Notes under the pieces: model-generated
What the model was told of the DNA's origin: nothing
Database searches by the model: none
The model's input: only the letters and a program-made list of their open reading frames with translations
Shown: positions 1-8,245 of the stretch, piece after piece
Layout: every line of letters begins with the position of its first letter
Numbering within the stretch: the stretch's first letter is position 1
Position numbers and translations under genes: made by a program
Assembly (NCBI GenBank): GCA_012719395.1
Contig: JAAYAL010000052.1
Coordinates: 36,234 to 100,233 of the forward strand
DNA: 64,000 nt
Reading direction: 5' to 3'
DNA from: Gaiellales bacterium
GTDB lineage: Bacteria; Actinomycetota; Thermoleophilia; RBG-16-64-13

Positions 1-1221
1 TACACCAGGACTGAGGCTGAAGAAGAATCCGGTGCCGGTTCACCGCTCAGGGTGCAGACGTGGGAAAGCTTCATTCGGGCCGGAGATCCCACCGCGGCGC
101 GCCCCGTGGAAGCGGCGGACGATGACTATGCCATGATCATTCATACCTCGGGAGCTACCGGTGTGCCTAAGGGCGCTCCGTCCACCCACTGGCAGTGCAC
201 GAACGAGGGCTTCCACTACGCGCGTGCGTTGCGCACCGGGCCCGAAGACGTGTTTCTAGGGGCGCTCCCCATGTTTCACTCCTTCGGCTTCATCTGCCTT
301 CTCAATCAACCTTTCCAGTTGGGGGCCACGCTCGTGGTGATGCCCGAATGGAACACCGGTGAGGGGCTCCGTTTGATCGAGGAGGAGAAGATCACGGTGC
401 ACCCGATGGCGCCCACTCACTACCTGCTGGAGATGAAGCACGCTGACTTCGGCCAGAGAGATCTCACCTCGATGCGTACGGGGCTTATCTCGGGATACGT
501 ACCACCCAGAGATCTCTTCGATGAGATCGAGCAGAAGTACCCGGGCATGGTCTACAGCAACTTCTGGGGCTCCTCCGAGACCGGTCCCGGTCTGTTCAGC
601 CCCTATGACGCCCTGCGGGAGAAGCGCTATTTCACCGTGGGCCGGGCGGTCGTCGGTGAAGAAGTCAGGGTGGCAGACGCCGAATCGGGCGAGGAGCTTC
701 CGCTGGGCACGCCCGGTGAGCTTCAGGTTCGCGGCCCAAACGTCATCAGGGAGTACTGGAACAACCCCGAGGAGACCCAGCGTCACTTCCACGCCGGTGG
801 GTGGTTCAAGACCGGTGACATGGCCACTCTGGATGAGGATGGCTACGTCACCATCGTGGGGCGCATCAAGGACCAGATCAATCGCGGCGGCCTCAAGATA
901 ACGCCGAGCGATCTGGAGCAGGAGATCCAAGGATTCCCCGGTGTGGAGCAGGTGTGTGTGATAGGCGTCCCCAACCCGGTTCTTGGTGAGAGTATCTGCG
1001 TGTGCGTCGTCCCCACAGCCGGCTGCCAACTGGACCTTGATCAACTGCGTGCTTTCCTGGCAACGCGGGTGGCGCGCAACCATCTGCCCGATGAACTCTG
1101 CCTGATGGACGAGTTCCCGCGCCTGAGCGGTGGGGTCAAGATCGACAAGTACGGCAAACAGGGCCTTCGTGCCCTGGTTCTGGCGCGCGAAGATCGACAG
1201 GTCTACCGCAAGAAGAAGTGA
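1..1221 (+). CDS. AMP-dependent acyl/aryl-CoA ligase (5' partial)
   Basis: Adenylate-forming ligase that activates a carboxylic acid as acyl-AMP and then normally forms the CoA thioester. The reading frame is open to the left edge, so the N-terminus lies outside; 406 residues are visible. The ATP P-loop motif TSGATGVPKG lies near residues 48-57, followed by FWGSSETGP, the hinge stretch GWFKTGDMATLDEDGY with GRIKDQI, and the C-terminal catalytic Lys in GGVKIDKYGK. As first gene of a co-directional aromatic-carboxylation cluster it is a good candidate for 4-hydroxybenzoate (or another aryl acid) CoA ligase, but the substrate is inferred only from context; 2,3-dihydroxybenzoate-AMP or cyclohexanecarboxylate ligases have the same folds and motifs. 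The Nudix gene follows 34 bases later. Confidence 0.9.
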   Translation, partial: YTRTEAEEESGAGSPLRVQTWESFIRAGDPTAARPVEAADDDYAMIIHTSGATGVPKGAPSTHWQCTNEGFHYARALRTGPEDVFLGALPMFHSFGFICLLNQPFQLGATLVVMPEWNTGEGLRLIEEEKITVHPMAPTHYLLEMKHADFGQRDLTSMRTGLISGYVPPRDLFDEIEQKYPGMVYSNFWGSSETGPGLFSPYDALREKRYFTVGRAVVGEEVRVADAESGEELPLGTPGELQVRGPNVIREYWNNPEETQRHFHAGGWFKTGDMATLDEDGYVTIVGRIKDQINRGGLKITPSDLEQEIQGFPGVEQVCVIGVPNPVLGESICVCVVPTAGCQLDLDQLRAFLATRVARNHLPDELCLMDEFPRLSGGVKIDKYGKQGLRALVLAREDRQVYRKKK

Positions 1222-1255
1222 TCTGGCAGGGGCCGAGTTGAGGGAGGATCCGCTC

Positions 1256-1882
1256 ATGGGGGGCCATGAAAGGAGACGGGATTGCGCTGTTGGGCTGGCC
1301 GAGTATGCCCTGTCCGGCCCAGCACACGATCTGACGTGGCGGCTTGAGCCAGAAGACGAAGGCCCCACCGACGTGCTGCTGGCCGCAGGCTCCAAATTCT
1401 CCGTCCTTCGGAGGGAGGCTTTGCTGCCAAATGGAGTGCGGACGGCAACGGAGATCGTGAGACACCCAGGTGCTGCGGCCGTTGTTCCCGTATTGGACCG
1501 GAAATGCGTCCTGCTCATCCGACAGTACCGCGTTGCCATCCTGGACTGGATCTGGGAGATACCCGCCGGGACACTTCGCCGCGGAGAAGATCCCCGGGAT
1601 TGTGCACGGCGCGAACTTCGAGAGGAGACAGGCTACCAGGCAGCCTGTCTGGAGAAGATAGGGGAGTTCCTGCCTGTTCCTGACCACTCTGATGATGTGA
1701 TCCATCTCTTCATGGCCACGGGTCTGACCCCCACGCGCCAGCATCTGGACAAGGACGAGGTCATCGAGTTGGCATGGGTACGTTTTGCTGACGCGATGCA
1801 AATGGTGAGCTCTGGGGCGATACGTGACGCCAAGACTATTGTGGCAATGTTCACTATCAACAAGCTCCTTGCTGAGGAATGA
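1256..1882 (+). CDS. Nudix hydrolase, ADP-ribose pyrophosphatase type
   Basis: Hydrolyses a nucleoside diphosphate linked to another moiety. A perfect Nudix box GX5EX7REUXEEXGU starts at about residue 105 (G, then E, then RELREETGY). 208 residues, the normal size for ADP-ribose pyrophosphatases, with the IPAGTL lead-in typical of that subgroup. I chose ATG 1256 because AGGGAGG sits 9 bases upstream; an in-frame upstream start would run into the ligase gene. It lies between the CoA ligase and the HAD gene in an apparent operon. MutT-like ORFs have, as I recall, been reported in anaerobic phenol gene clusters, so its presence here may not be accidental; the role there is unknown. Confidence 0.9.
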   Translation: MGGHERRRDCAVGLAEYALSGPAHDLTWRLEPEDEGPTDVLLAAGSKFSVLRREALLPNGVRTATEIVRHPGAAAVVPVLDRKCVLLIRQYRVAILDWIWEIPAGTLRRGEDPRDCARRELREETGYQAACLEKIGEFLPVPDHSDDVIHLFMATGLTPTRQHLDKDEVIELAWVRFADAMQMVSSGAIRDAKTIVAMFTINKLLAEE

Positions 1883-1901
1883 GAAAGGGGAAGCCGCAGC
1901 C

Positions 1902-2648
1902 GTGAGTCCAGCAAAGAAGATACGGTGGATAGGTATTGACTACGGTCAGTGCATTATGACACCTGCATCCCTGAGGAATCCGCTCATGTTCGGTGATATT
2001 GCCAAACTGAGGGGTAAGCAAGAGGAAGCAGCGCGCTTCATACAACGCATGCGGCGCCTGAAGGAGAAATACGGAACCATCAGCAAAATCAAAGAAGGTC
2101 ATAAAGACGAGATCGAGTCCTTCGTGCTGGATGGAGACCACGAGGCCATGCTCATATTCGGCGAGAAGGAGCAGGAGTTGCTGGGCATGGCTCCGGGACT
2201 TCTAGAGTTCCTGAAATGGGTGAACGAGCACGGTATCAGACCAAGTATTGTATCGGAACTTAAGAAGACCCTGGGTCCGGTGGGATCGGATATGATCACA
2301 CTTTACTTGAACAGGAAAGGGATTATTGATCATTTCGAGTACTTTATCACGCCACAGGGCAAGATGAAGCTTTCCACTGAGGAACAGGATCTCAGATACA
2401 AGGGGACGTCCAAGGAGAACGGAACTTTGTATGATGAACTGGTGAAAGACCTAGGCGAGCAGGGCATTTCGCCAGAAGAGTGCCTTATGATCGGTGACAA
2501 GTGGAGCACGGACATAAAGCCACCGAAGCAAAGGGGCTGGACCACCATCCAGTACACAGGACACATAGATATGGGGCAATGCGAGGAAGCGGACTACTAC
2601 GCCAAGGACTTCTACGAGGTCCAGGACATCGTGGCCAAGCTGATATAG
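1902..2648 (+). CDS. HAD-superfamily-like protein of the aromatic cluster
   Basis: Predicted phosphatase-fold protein of 248 residues, starting at GTG 1902 behind GAGAAAGGGGA. The N-terminal strand ends in GIDYGQC where classical HAD enzymes carry DxD, so motif I is atypical. The C-terminal part has a good HAD motif III/IV region, MIGDKWSTDIKPPKQRGW (about residues 196-213). The middle is helical and charged. The phenylphosphate carboxylase of Thauera has a small HAD-type delta subunit; this protein is longer and its nucleophile Asp is not convincing, so equating the two would be speculation. Base composition is visibly more AT-rich than in the rest of the window. It is followed after 14 bases by the next gene. 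Confidence 0.75.
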   Translation: MSPAKKIRWIGIDYGQCIMTPASLRNPLMFGDIAKLRGKQEEAARFIQRMRRLKEKYGTISKIKEGHKDEIESFVLDGDHEAMLIFGEKEQELLGMAPGLLEFLKWVNEHGIRPSIVSELKKTLGPVGSDMITLYLNRKGIIDHFEYFITPQGKMKLSTEEQDLRYKGTSKENGTLYDELVKDLGEQGISPEECLMIGDKWSTDIKPPKQRGWTTIQYTGHIDMGQCEEADYYAKDFYEVQDIVAKLI

Positions 2649-2662
2649 GAGGGAAGGGGGTG

Positions 2663-3172
2663 ATGAACAACGGAATGGAAGAGAAGAAGTTCGTACTCAT
2701 GGAATGGGCGGACGGCTGGCGTGAAGTGACCCCGGTGGAAGCCGACGCGGTGGGCTTACGAAAGTACTTCGTGGTGGAGAGAGTGGAGTACTACGGCAGG
2801 TTGGTTGTGGAGCGCCCCGAGGACGAAGTGCCGGATCTCGTGGTAACTGATAGAAAGCCGTTTGAGGTCAAGCGAGTGGCGCTGGTGGGGACCGGGGCCA
2901 GCGACCTGGAGAAGGCATCGCTGTACGCCGAGGGCGGACGGGTCGAGCACAACTACGATCTTGTTAGCGGTGACGGTGACGTGGGGGCAGCGGTGAAGAA
3001 GGAATTCGCTGAGGCCTTACTAGCCGAGGGACTGACGGCCGCGGACCTTTCCGGGAAGCCGGCCGCCGAGCGGCGGGAAATCATCGGCCGGATTGCGGCC
3101 GGCATGAAGTTGGTAGCCAGCACGAAGCAGGATGACCTCTTCGATTTCGTGGAAGGTCTGCTGAGCGAGTAA
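2663..3172 (+). CDS. Conserved-looking hypothetical protein in phenylphosphate cluster
   Basis: 169 residues; I do not recognise the family. ATG 2663 is preceded by GGAGGGAAGGGGG; GTG 2660 and an ATG four codons further in are alternatives. The N-terminal half is rich in short beta-prone segments with many charged and aromatic residues (FVLMEWADGW, YFVVERVEYYGRLVVERP), and the C-terminal half is helical with a KPAAERREIIGRIAAGMK stretch. No signal peptide, membrane segment or Cys cluster. It sits directly upstream of the synthase alpha gene in the same direction, so it probably belongs to the carboxylation pathway as a small subunit or assembly factor. A counterpart of the phenylphosphate carboxylase gamma subunit is possible but not shown by any motif I can name. 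Confidence 0.7.
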   Translation: MNNGMEEKKFVLMEWADGWREVTPVEADAVGLRKYFVVERVEYYGRLVVERPEDEVPDLVVTDRKPFEVKRVALVGTGASDLEKASLYAEGGRVEHNYDLVSGDGDVGAAVKKEFAEALLAEGLTAADLSGKPAAERREIIGRIAAGMKLVASTKQDDLFDFVEGLLSE

Positions 3173-3240
3173 GGGTTACGGCCCCTTCACGGGGGAGTGG
3201 CTAACAGCACAATGGGTGAAGGGAAGGTAGAAAGGGACAC

Positions 3241-5013
3241 ATGGACGAGAACTTCGTAAAGGGGCCAAATCCACTGGAAGCGCCGGACATCGGCAGGGAC
3301 CTCGTCCCCTTCTTTCAGCGGTTCTACCCGGGCGACGAGAAAAGGTTCTGGATGCTGGACACGATCCACTCCCCGGAGCCGCTGTATCCCCTGGAGTACG
3401 AAACGTCATATTTCGCGCTGGCGGAGTACGCGGATGGGGTAGGAACCGAGATCAACAAAGTCCCCACCTCGCACGCGAACGCGTTCCGGGTCCTGAATGG
3501 ATGGTGCTACTTCAGTCCTGTTGACATCACGAATGCCGAGGAGATCGGGGCCCGCGCGGAGACCTACGTCAAGAAGGTAGCCGATGTGTACCCGCGGTGG
3601 GACCAGTGGCTGGAGGAAACGGAGACCCGTCACATGCAGGCGGCCGAATGGCTCGCCAGCTGGGATTTCGAGACTGATCCCGATCTGGGTGACGCCGCGC
3701 AAACTTACTCCTTGGTCGAGCGCTTCGACGCGGTGCTCGCGGCACTCTGCAACTCCGGGGCGCAGCACTTGGAGAACCTGGTCTTGGTGACCGGCCAGAA
3801 GTTCGCCTTCACGGCCATCTGCCGCGAGATCGACCCGAGCACCACTGATGCACAGGTTGACACCATGGTCCAGGGTTTCGGCAACAAGCTGATGGAGACC
3901 GATGCCGCTTTCTGGAAGCTGGGCAAGCGAGCCATGGACTTGGGCATTGTCGGCCTGATCGACGGCGCGGGGGAGCACCCGTCAGCTGCTCTCGCCAAGG
4001 ACGCGACGGGCGCCCGCTGGCTTGAAGAAGTGAAGCAGGTTGTGGATGAGTACGGTGTGCGGCACGTCGGCGGCTGCTACAACCTGATGCCCGTGTGCTG
4101 GCAGGAAGACCTGGACTACCCGATCTCCTTCATTCGCGGGTCAATCAGCAAGATAGAGAAGGGCGAGGAACTGGTTCCTGTCGATGAACTGGTGGCTGTG
4201 CGCGAGGCGGCCATCAAGGAGTTCGTCGCCAAGATCCAAAGTGAAGAGCAGAAGAAGAACTTCTACGACAATCTCCGGCTGCTGCAGCAGTTGTACCCCT
4301 GGTACGAGAACCACAATTTCCTCTACGAGGGCCTGATCGGAACGCGAGTGCACATCAAGATGATCGAGCTTGGGAGGAGATTGGTCAAAGAGGGCTACTT
4401 CGACGACCCTTATGACATCGGGTACTTCCTGCTGCACGAACTCAGGCAGTTGCTGTTTGGGCTCATGCACAAGCGCATAGAGTTCTCCAAGGACAACCTC
4501 GTTGATTTCCGGCCCATGATCGAGGAGCGGAAGAAGATCCGTGAGAAGCAGAAGAGCTGGCATGCCCCGGTGGTACTGGGTCTGAAGCCGACCTCTCCTC
4601 CGGAGAACCCAATCGCCGTGTATGTGTACGGCGCGCTGCCCAGTGTCATCGATAGGAGCTTCACTGATGATGCCCAATGGGAAGAGGTAGTGGAGATCAC
4701 CGGACTGGGCGCTGCTCCGGGTGTTGCCGAAGGCGTCGCGCGCGTGGTACGGGATCCCTCGGCCCTCAAGGCTGTTCAGAGCGGGGAGATTCTGGTTGCC
4801 GGTTCCACGAATCCCATGTGGAATCCCGTGCTGGCGAAGGTGAAAGGGGTCGTGACGGACTCAGGTGGTCTGCTGGCGCATGCCGCCGTCATCTGTCGCG
4901 AGTACGGGCTACCGGCGGTGGTGGGTACCGCGAAAGCCACACAGGCGATCAAGACCGGTGACTACGTGACAGTGGACGGCACCACCGGCGTGGTGACGAT
5001 CAAACGCAAGTAG
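3241..5013 (+). CDS. Phenylphosphate synthase-like alpha subunit (PEP synthase central/His-domain homologue)
   Basis: 590 residues. The C-terminus is a PEP-utilising mobile (phosphohistidine) domain: TDSGGLLAHAAVICREYG with phospho-acceptor His at residue 547, then GLPAVVGT. In PEP synthase this His relays phosphate from the ATP-grasp domain; in phenylphosphate synthase (PpsA, about 70 kDa in Thauera) it passes it to phenol. The size fits PpsA. The PEP-binding TIM barrel of true PEP synthase is absent; residues 1-450 are a helical, acidic domain. The separate ATP-grasp half is encoded next (5087), as in PpsA/PpsB. Start ATG 3241 follows AAGGTAGAAAGGGACAC. The third Thauera subunit (CBS domains, PpsC) is not seen in the window. 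Phenol as substrate is inferred from gene context. Confidence 0.85.
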   Translation: MDENFVKGPNPLEAPDIGRDLVPFFQRFYPGDEKRFWMLDTIHSPEPLYPLEYETSYFALAEYADGVGTEINKVPTSHANAFRVLNGWCYFSPVDITNAEEIGARAETYVKKVADVYPRWDQWLEETETRHMQAAEWLASWDFETDPDLGDAAQTYSLVERFDAVLAALCNSGAQHLENLVLVTGQKFAFTAICREIDPSTTDAQVDTMVQGFGNKLMETDAAFWKLGKRAMDLGIVGLIDGAGEHPSAALAKDATGARWLEEVKQVVDEYGVRHVGGCYNLMPVCWQEDLDYPISFIRGSISKIEKGEELVPVDELVAVREAAIKEFVAKIQSEEQKKNFYDNLRLLQQLYPWYENHNFLYEGLIGTRVHIKMIELGRRLVKEGYFDDPYDIGYFLLHELRQLLFGLMHKRIEFSKDNLVDFRPMIEERKKIREKQKSWHAPVVLGLKPTSPPENPIAVYVYGALPSVIDRSFTDDAQWEEVVEITGLGAAPGVAEGVARVVRDPSALKAVQSGEILVAGSTNPMWNPVLAKVKGVVTDSGGLLAHAAVICREYGLPAVVGTAKATQAIKTGDYVTVDGTTGVVTIKRK

Positions 5014-5038
5014 GACACGGCATAGGAGAGAGCACGGG

Positions 5039-5071
5039 CGCGGCCGGCCCGAGATTGGAGGGCCGGCCGCG
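5039..5071 (+). terminator. Intercistronic GC-rich hairpin between the synthase genes
   Basis: A perfect 12-bp inverted repeat (CGCGGCCGGCCC / GGGCCGGCCGCG) with a 9-base loop lies between the alpha and beta synthase genes. No T-run follows; instead the GGGGAGGTGA ribosome-binding site of the next gene begins at once. It is therefore more likely a partial terminator, processing or stability element than a full stop. Confidence 0.6.
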
Positions 5072-5086
5072 GGGAGGTGACGCAAG

Positions 5087-6046
5087 TTGTTTGTCAAGAG
5101 GTTTGCGCAGATAGACAAGGATATGTTTCAAGAGGCTGGAGGCAAGGGGGCCCACCTGGGGGAGATGACCCGTGCCGGTCTCCGGGTGCCCTCGGGCTTT
5201 GTTGTGATGGGGAACGCCTACTATCACCACTTGGAGCAGAACAACCTGGAATCGAAGATCAGGGAGATAAGCTCTGATATCGATTTCGACGACTACGAGG
5301 ATCTGGACGTCAAGACCAAGGCTATCCGGCAGCTTATCGGAGACGCGCCCATCCCCAAGGACATTGAGCGGGAAGTTGTGGAGCAGTACGGCGACATGTT
5401 CCCTGGAGAACGCGGTGGATTCGTCGCTGTTCGTTCCTCGGTGGCCATCAAGGACTCGGCGGTCTCCTCCTTCCCCGGGCTCATGGACACCTTCCATTAT
5501 CTGAAAGGTGCGGAGGAGGTGCTGACTGCCGTGCGAAGGGTCTGGTCCTCCGTGTGGTCGGCACGCGCCGCCTTCACCCGGCACAACAAGGGCCTTGATC
5601 ACTGGAAGGCCGTGATCGCCCCCGTGGTGCAGAAGATGGTGAACTCGGACAAGGCTGGTGTGGCGTTCACCGTCAATCCCATGAACGGGAGTCGAGACGA
5701 GGTGATGATAGAGGCCAACTTCGGGTTGGGTGAAGGAGTGGTGAGCGGCCAGTGCCTCACCGACCTGTTCGTGACCACCAAGGGCGCTTTCGAGATCAGG
5801 AGCCGGAACATCTCGGTGAAGGAAAAGTGTTTCGTGCAGAGACCGGAGGGCGGTGCCGGCTGGGTGGAGCTTGATGCCCAGCGGGGCGCCCAGCCCTGCT
5901 TGTCGGACTACGAGGTGGAGCGGGTGCGCGACCTGGCCGTGAGGGTGGAGGATCACTACGGCTACCCGCAGGATATCGAGTGGGCCTTCGAAGGAGACAC
6001 GCTCGTGCTCCTGCAGGCGCGCAGAGCCAAGGTCGCCGGCGAATAG
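5087..6046 (+). CDS. Phenylphosphate synthase-like beta subunit (ATP-grasp, PEP synthase N-terminal half)
   Basis: 319 residues homologous to the nucleotide-binding half of PEP synthase / pyruvate phosphate dikinase. Visible landmarks: GGKGAHLGEMTRAGLRVPSG near the N-terminus, FVAVRSSV with SFPGLMDTF in the middle, the AFTVNPMNG / EANFGLGEGVVSG block, and the closing DIEWAFEGDTLVLLQARR. It would bind ATP and phosphorylate His547 of the alpha protein, as PpsB (about 40 kDa) does for PpsA. Start is TTG 5087 behind GGGGAGGTGA; no ATG or GTG lies in frame near there. Splitting of a PEP-synthase into two adjacent genes is the hallmark of the phenylphosphate synthase family. Confidence 0.87.
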   Translation: MFVKRFAQIDKDMFQEAGGKGAHLGEMTRAGLRVPSGFVVMGNAYYHHLEQNNLESKIREISSDIDFDDYEDLDVKTKAIRQLIGDAPIPKDIEREVVEQYGDMFPGERGGFVAVRSSVAIKDSAVSSFPGLMDTFHYLKGAEEVLTAVRRVWSSVWSARAAFTRHNKGLDHWKAVIAPVVQKMVNSDKAGVAFTVNPMNGSRDEVMIEANFGLGEGVVSGQCLTDLFVTTKGAFEIRSRNISVKEKCFVQRPEGGAGWVELDAQRGAQPCLSDYEVERVRDLAVRVEDHYGYPQDIEWAFEGDTLVLLQARRAKVAGE

Positions 6047-6098
6047 CCATGCCGCCTGCCGAAACACAGCTTGTTGCAACATCAGCAAAGGAGTGAGC

Positions 6099-7574
6099 AT
6101 GTACGACGATCTGCGCCAGCTCATAGACGATGTCGAGAAGGGCGGCCAACTGGTGCGCGTGAATGGCGCCCACTGGGATGTGGAGATCGGCACCATCAAT
6201 GAGATCAATGTGGAAACCCGCGGCAAGGCCCTTCTCTTCGACGAGATCGTCGACTACCCCAAGGGCTACCGGGTCTGCACCAACCTCCTGCAGATCCCGC
6301 TGGGCATGAGACTTGCCTTCGGCATCGAGGAGGGGAAGTCAGATCTGGAAGTCATCCGTGACTTCAAGAACAGGATGGCCGGGTACCAGCCGGTGAAGCC
6401 CCGCGTGGTCAAGGACGGGCCGGTTCTGGAGAACGTGAAGACGGGCGATGACGTTGACATGTTTGCCTTCCCCGCTCCTCGTTGGCACGAGGCCGACGGT
6501 GGGCGCTACATCGGCACGGGCACGTCCGTCATCACCAGGGACCCGGACACCGGCTGGGTCAATTACGGGACCTATCGGTCGATGATCCACACCCAGAACG
6601 TCATCTCCAACTACAGTTCGCCCGGAAAGCACGGGACCATTCACCGGAACAAGTACTGGAAGCGAGGCGAGGCCTGCCCGGTGGCGATGAGCTTCGGCTC
6701 TGAGGGCATGCTGTTCGGGCTCTCGACCATGGCGCTGCCCAGTGGAGCCAGCGAGCTGGAAGTGGCGGGCTTCTTGAGAGGCGAGCCGGTGGATGTCATC
6801 GAGGGCCCGGTTACTGGTCTCCCCATCCCGGCCACAGCAGAGATCGTGGTCGAGGGCTTTGCCCCTGTGGAGCAGACCATGCTGGAGGGCCCCTTCGGCG
6901 AGTGGACCGGGTACTACGCCTCCGGCGCCAATCAGAATCCCATCATGGAAGTGAAGGCGGTCTACTTCCGTAACGACCCCATCATCTACGGCCAGCCACC
7001 CACCAAGCCGGTCACCAGTTGCTGGTTCCCGGTTCCGCTGCACACCGCCCCCACCCTGTGGGCAGGCCTCGAGGCGGCAGGCATCAGCGGTATCAAGGGC
7101 ATCTACATCCACGGTCCTGGCGAGCGCACGTTCGCCGTGGTCTCCATTGAGCAGCAGAAGCCGGGCCACGCCATGCAGGTGGGATCGGCGGCTGCGGCCC
7201 TGCTGACCGGAGGCGCCATGACCGGCAAGTTCGTCGTGGTCGTTGACGAGGACGTGGATCCTTCGGATCTGAAAGAGGTTCTCTGGGCCATCTCGACCAG
7301 GTGCGATATCGAGACCGCAATGCACGTCATCCCGGGATTCCTGGACAGCGGGCTGGATCCCAGCATCCCGCCTCACAAGCGGGCTGCCAAGGACATCACC
7401 ATGGCCAAGTGCATCATCAATGCCTGCCGCCCGTGGCATTGGAAAGCGCAGTTCCCACCGCTGGTCAAGGCCAGCGTGGCTTCCAAGACGAGCGTGATGA
7501 CCAAATGGCCGGAGGCCTTCACTCACCTCAACCGGGAGCAATATCTCAGCAGCCAGAGCGACGTAGTACGCTAG
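6099..7574 (+). CDS. UbiD-family prenyl-FMN-dependent aromatic (de)carboxylase
   Basis: 491 residues, full length for UbiD. The prFMN/metal site and catalytic Glu region is clear in LEGPFGEWTGYYA, with NYGTYRSMI and the EVKAVYFRNDPIIYG segment as in UbiD/phenylphosphate carboxylase/aryl decarboxylases. ATG 6099 is chosen because AAAGGAG is 6 bases upstream; a GTG two codons earlier would leave no spacing. In the phenol pathway two UbiD paralogues (PpcA and PpcB) carboxylate phenylphosphate to 4-hydroxybenzoate; here there is only one. With the synthase genes directly upstream and UbiX and an LpdD-like gene downstream, carboxylation of phenylphosphate or reversible 4-hydroxybenzoate decarboxylation are the leading options. 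Confidence 0.93.
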   Translation: MYDDLRQLIDDVEKGGQLVRVNGAHWDVEIGTINEINVETRGKALLFDEIVDYPKGYRVCTNLLQIPLGMRLAFGIEEGKSDLEVIRDFKNRMAGYQPVKPRVVKDGPVLENVKTGDDVDMFAFPAPRWHEADGGRYIGTGTSVITRDPDTGWVNYGTYRSMIHTQNVISNYSSPGKHGTIHRNKYWKRGEACPVAMSFGSEGMLFGLSTMALPSGASELEVAGFLRGEPVDVIEGPVTGLPIPATAEIVVEGFAPVEQTMLEGPFGEWTGYYASGANQNPIMEVKAVYFRNDPIIYGQPPTKPVTSCWFPVPLHTAPTLWAGLEAAGISGIKGIYIHGPGERTFAVVSIEQQKPGHAMQVGSAAAALLTGGAMTGKFVVVVDEDVDPSDLKEVLWAISTRCDIETAMHVIPGFLDSGLDPSIPPHKRAAKDITMAKCIINACRPWHWKAQFPPLVKASVASKTSVMTKWPEAFTHLNREQYLSSQSDVVR

Positions 7575-7585
7575 TCAGGTGAGGT

Positions 7586-7642
7586 GCAGTCCCTCGCTTC
7601 GCCCACCGGCTTTGCCGGATCACGGGCGGAGGGAGGGACTGC
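7586..7642 (+). other. Large structured intercistronic element between ubiD and ubiX
   Basis: Outer arms GCAGTCCCTC (7586-7595) and GAGGGACTGC (7633-7642) pair perfectly and continue inward through TTCGCCC/GGGCGGA; an inner hairpin CCGGC-TTT-GCCGG lies in the loop. No run of T follows. It could be a terminator with read-through, an RNase-stability element or a regulatory RNA fold. Confidence 0.6.
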
Positions 7643-7675
7643 GCAATTCCGTCGAACGCAGGTCAAAGAGGCTAC

Positions 7676-8245
7676 ATGAGAGTAATAGTTGCCATCACCG
7701 GTGCGTCGGGGGCAATCTACGGCATTCGACTGCTTCAGGTTCTCGGTGAGACACAGGGTATCGAGACCCACTTGGTCGTGTCGTCGGCCGGGGCCATGTG
7801 CATCGCATATGAAACCAATTGGAAACTCGATGAGGTTCACGCCTTGGCGGATGCGGTGCACGACAACTCCGACATCGCCGCGTCCATCGGCAGTGGTTCG
7901 TTCAAGAGAGGGGCCATGGTAGTCGCACCGTGCTCCATCAAGTCCCTGTCGGCCATATCCAATTCGTACAACGACAACTTGATCACTCGGAGTGCGGACG
8001 CCACGCTGAAAGAGCGCAAGAAGCTGGTGCTGGTGGTTCGCGAGACACCGTTGCATCTGGGACACCTCCGCAGCATGGCGGCATTGGCTGAAACCGGTGC
8101 CGTGATACTGCCGCCCATGCCCGCCTTCTATACGAGGCCCCGCGCGATCGAGGAGATAGTTGATCACACGGTGGGCAAGATCCTGGATGTGCTCGACATA
8201 GAGCACAACATCTACACGCGTTGGGACGGATTGCTGGATTCGTGA
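7676..8245 (+). CDS. UbiX-type flavin prenyltransferase
   Basis: 189 residues. Makes prenylated FMN from FMN and dimethylallyl (pyro)phosphate, the cofactor that UbiD enzymes need. Family landmarks are the N-terminal FMN-binding ITGASGAIYGIRLL, the central VVAPCSIKSLSAIS, the KLVLVVRETPLHLGHL block and LPPMPAFYTRP. ATG 7676 follows AAAGAGG. It lies downstream of its presumed client UbiD gene and its stop overlaps the GTG of the next gene (GTGA), which points to translational coupling and shared expression. Confidence 0.95.
   Translation: MRVIVAITGASGAIYGIRLLQVLGETQGIETHLVVSSAGAMCIAYETNWKLDEVHALADAVHDNSDIAASIGSGSFKRGAMVVAPCSIKSLSAISNSYNDNLITRSADATLKERKKLVLVVRETPLHLGHLRSMAALAETGAVILPPMPAFYTRPRAIEEIVDHTVGKILDVLDIEHNIYTRWDGLLDS

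Noticed and set aside
256..1539. Long minus-strand open frame over the CoA ligase
   Set aside because: It is the antisense of a motif-complete ligase in high-GC DNA; its translation has no domain pattern and no ribosome-binding site.
3241..6046. Split ordinary PEP synthase
   Set aside because: The PEP-binding barrel is missing and both halves have sizes of the phenylphosphate synthase alpha and beta proteins; the UbiD/UbiX context also argues against it.
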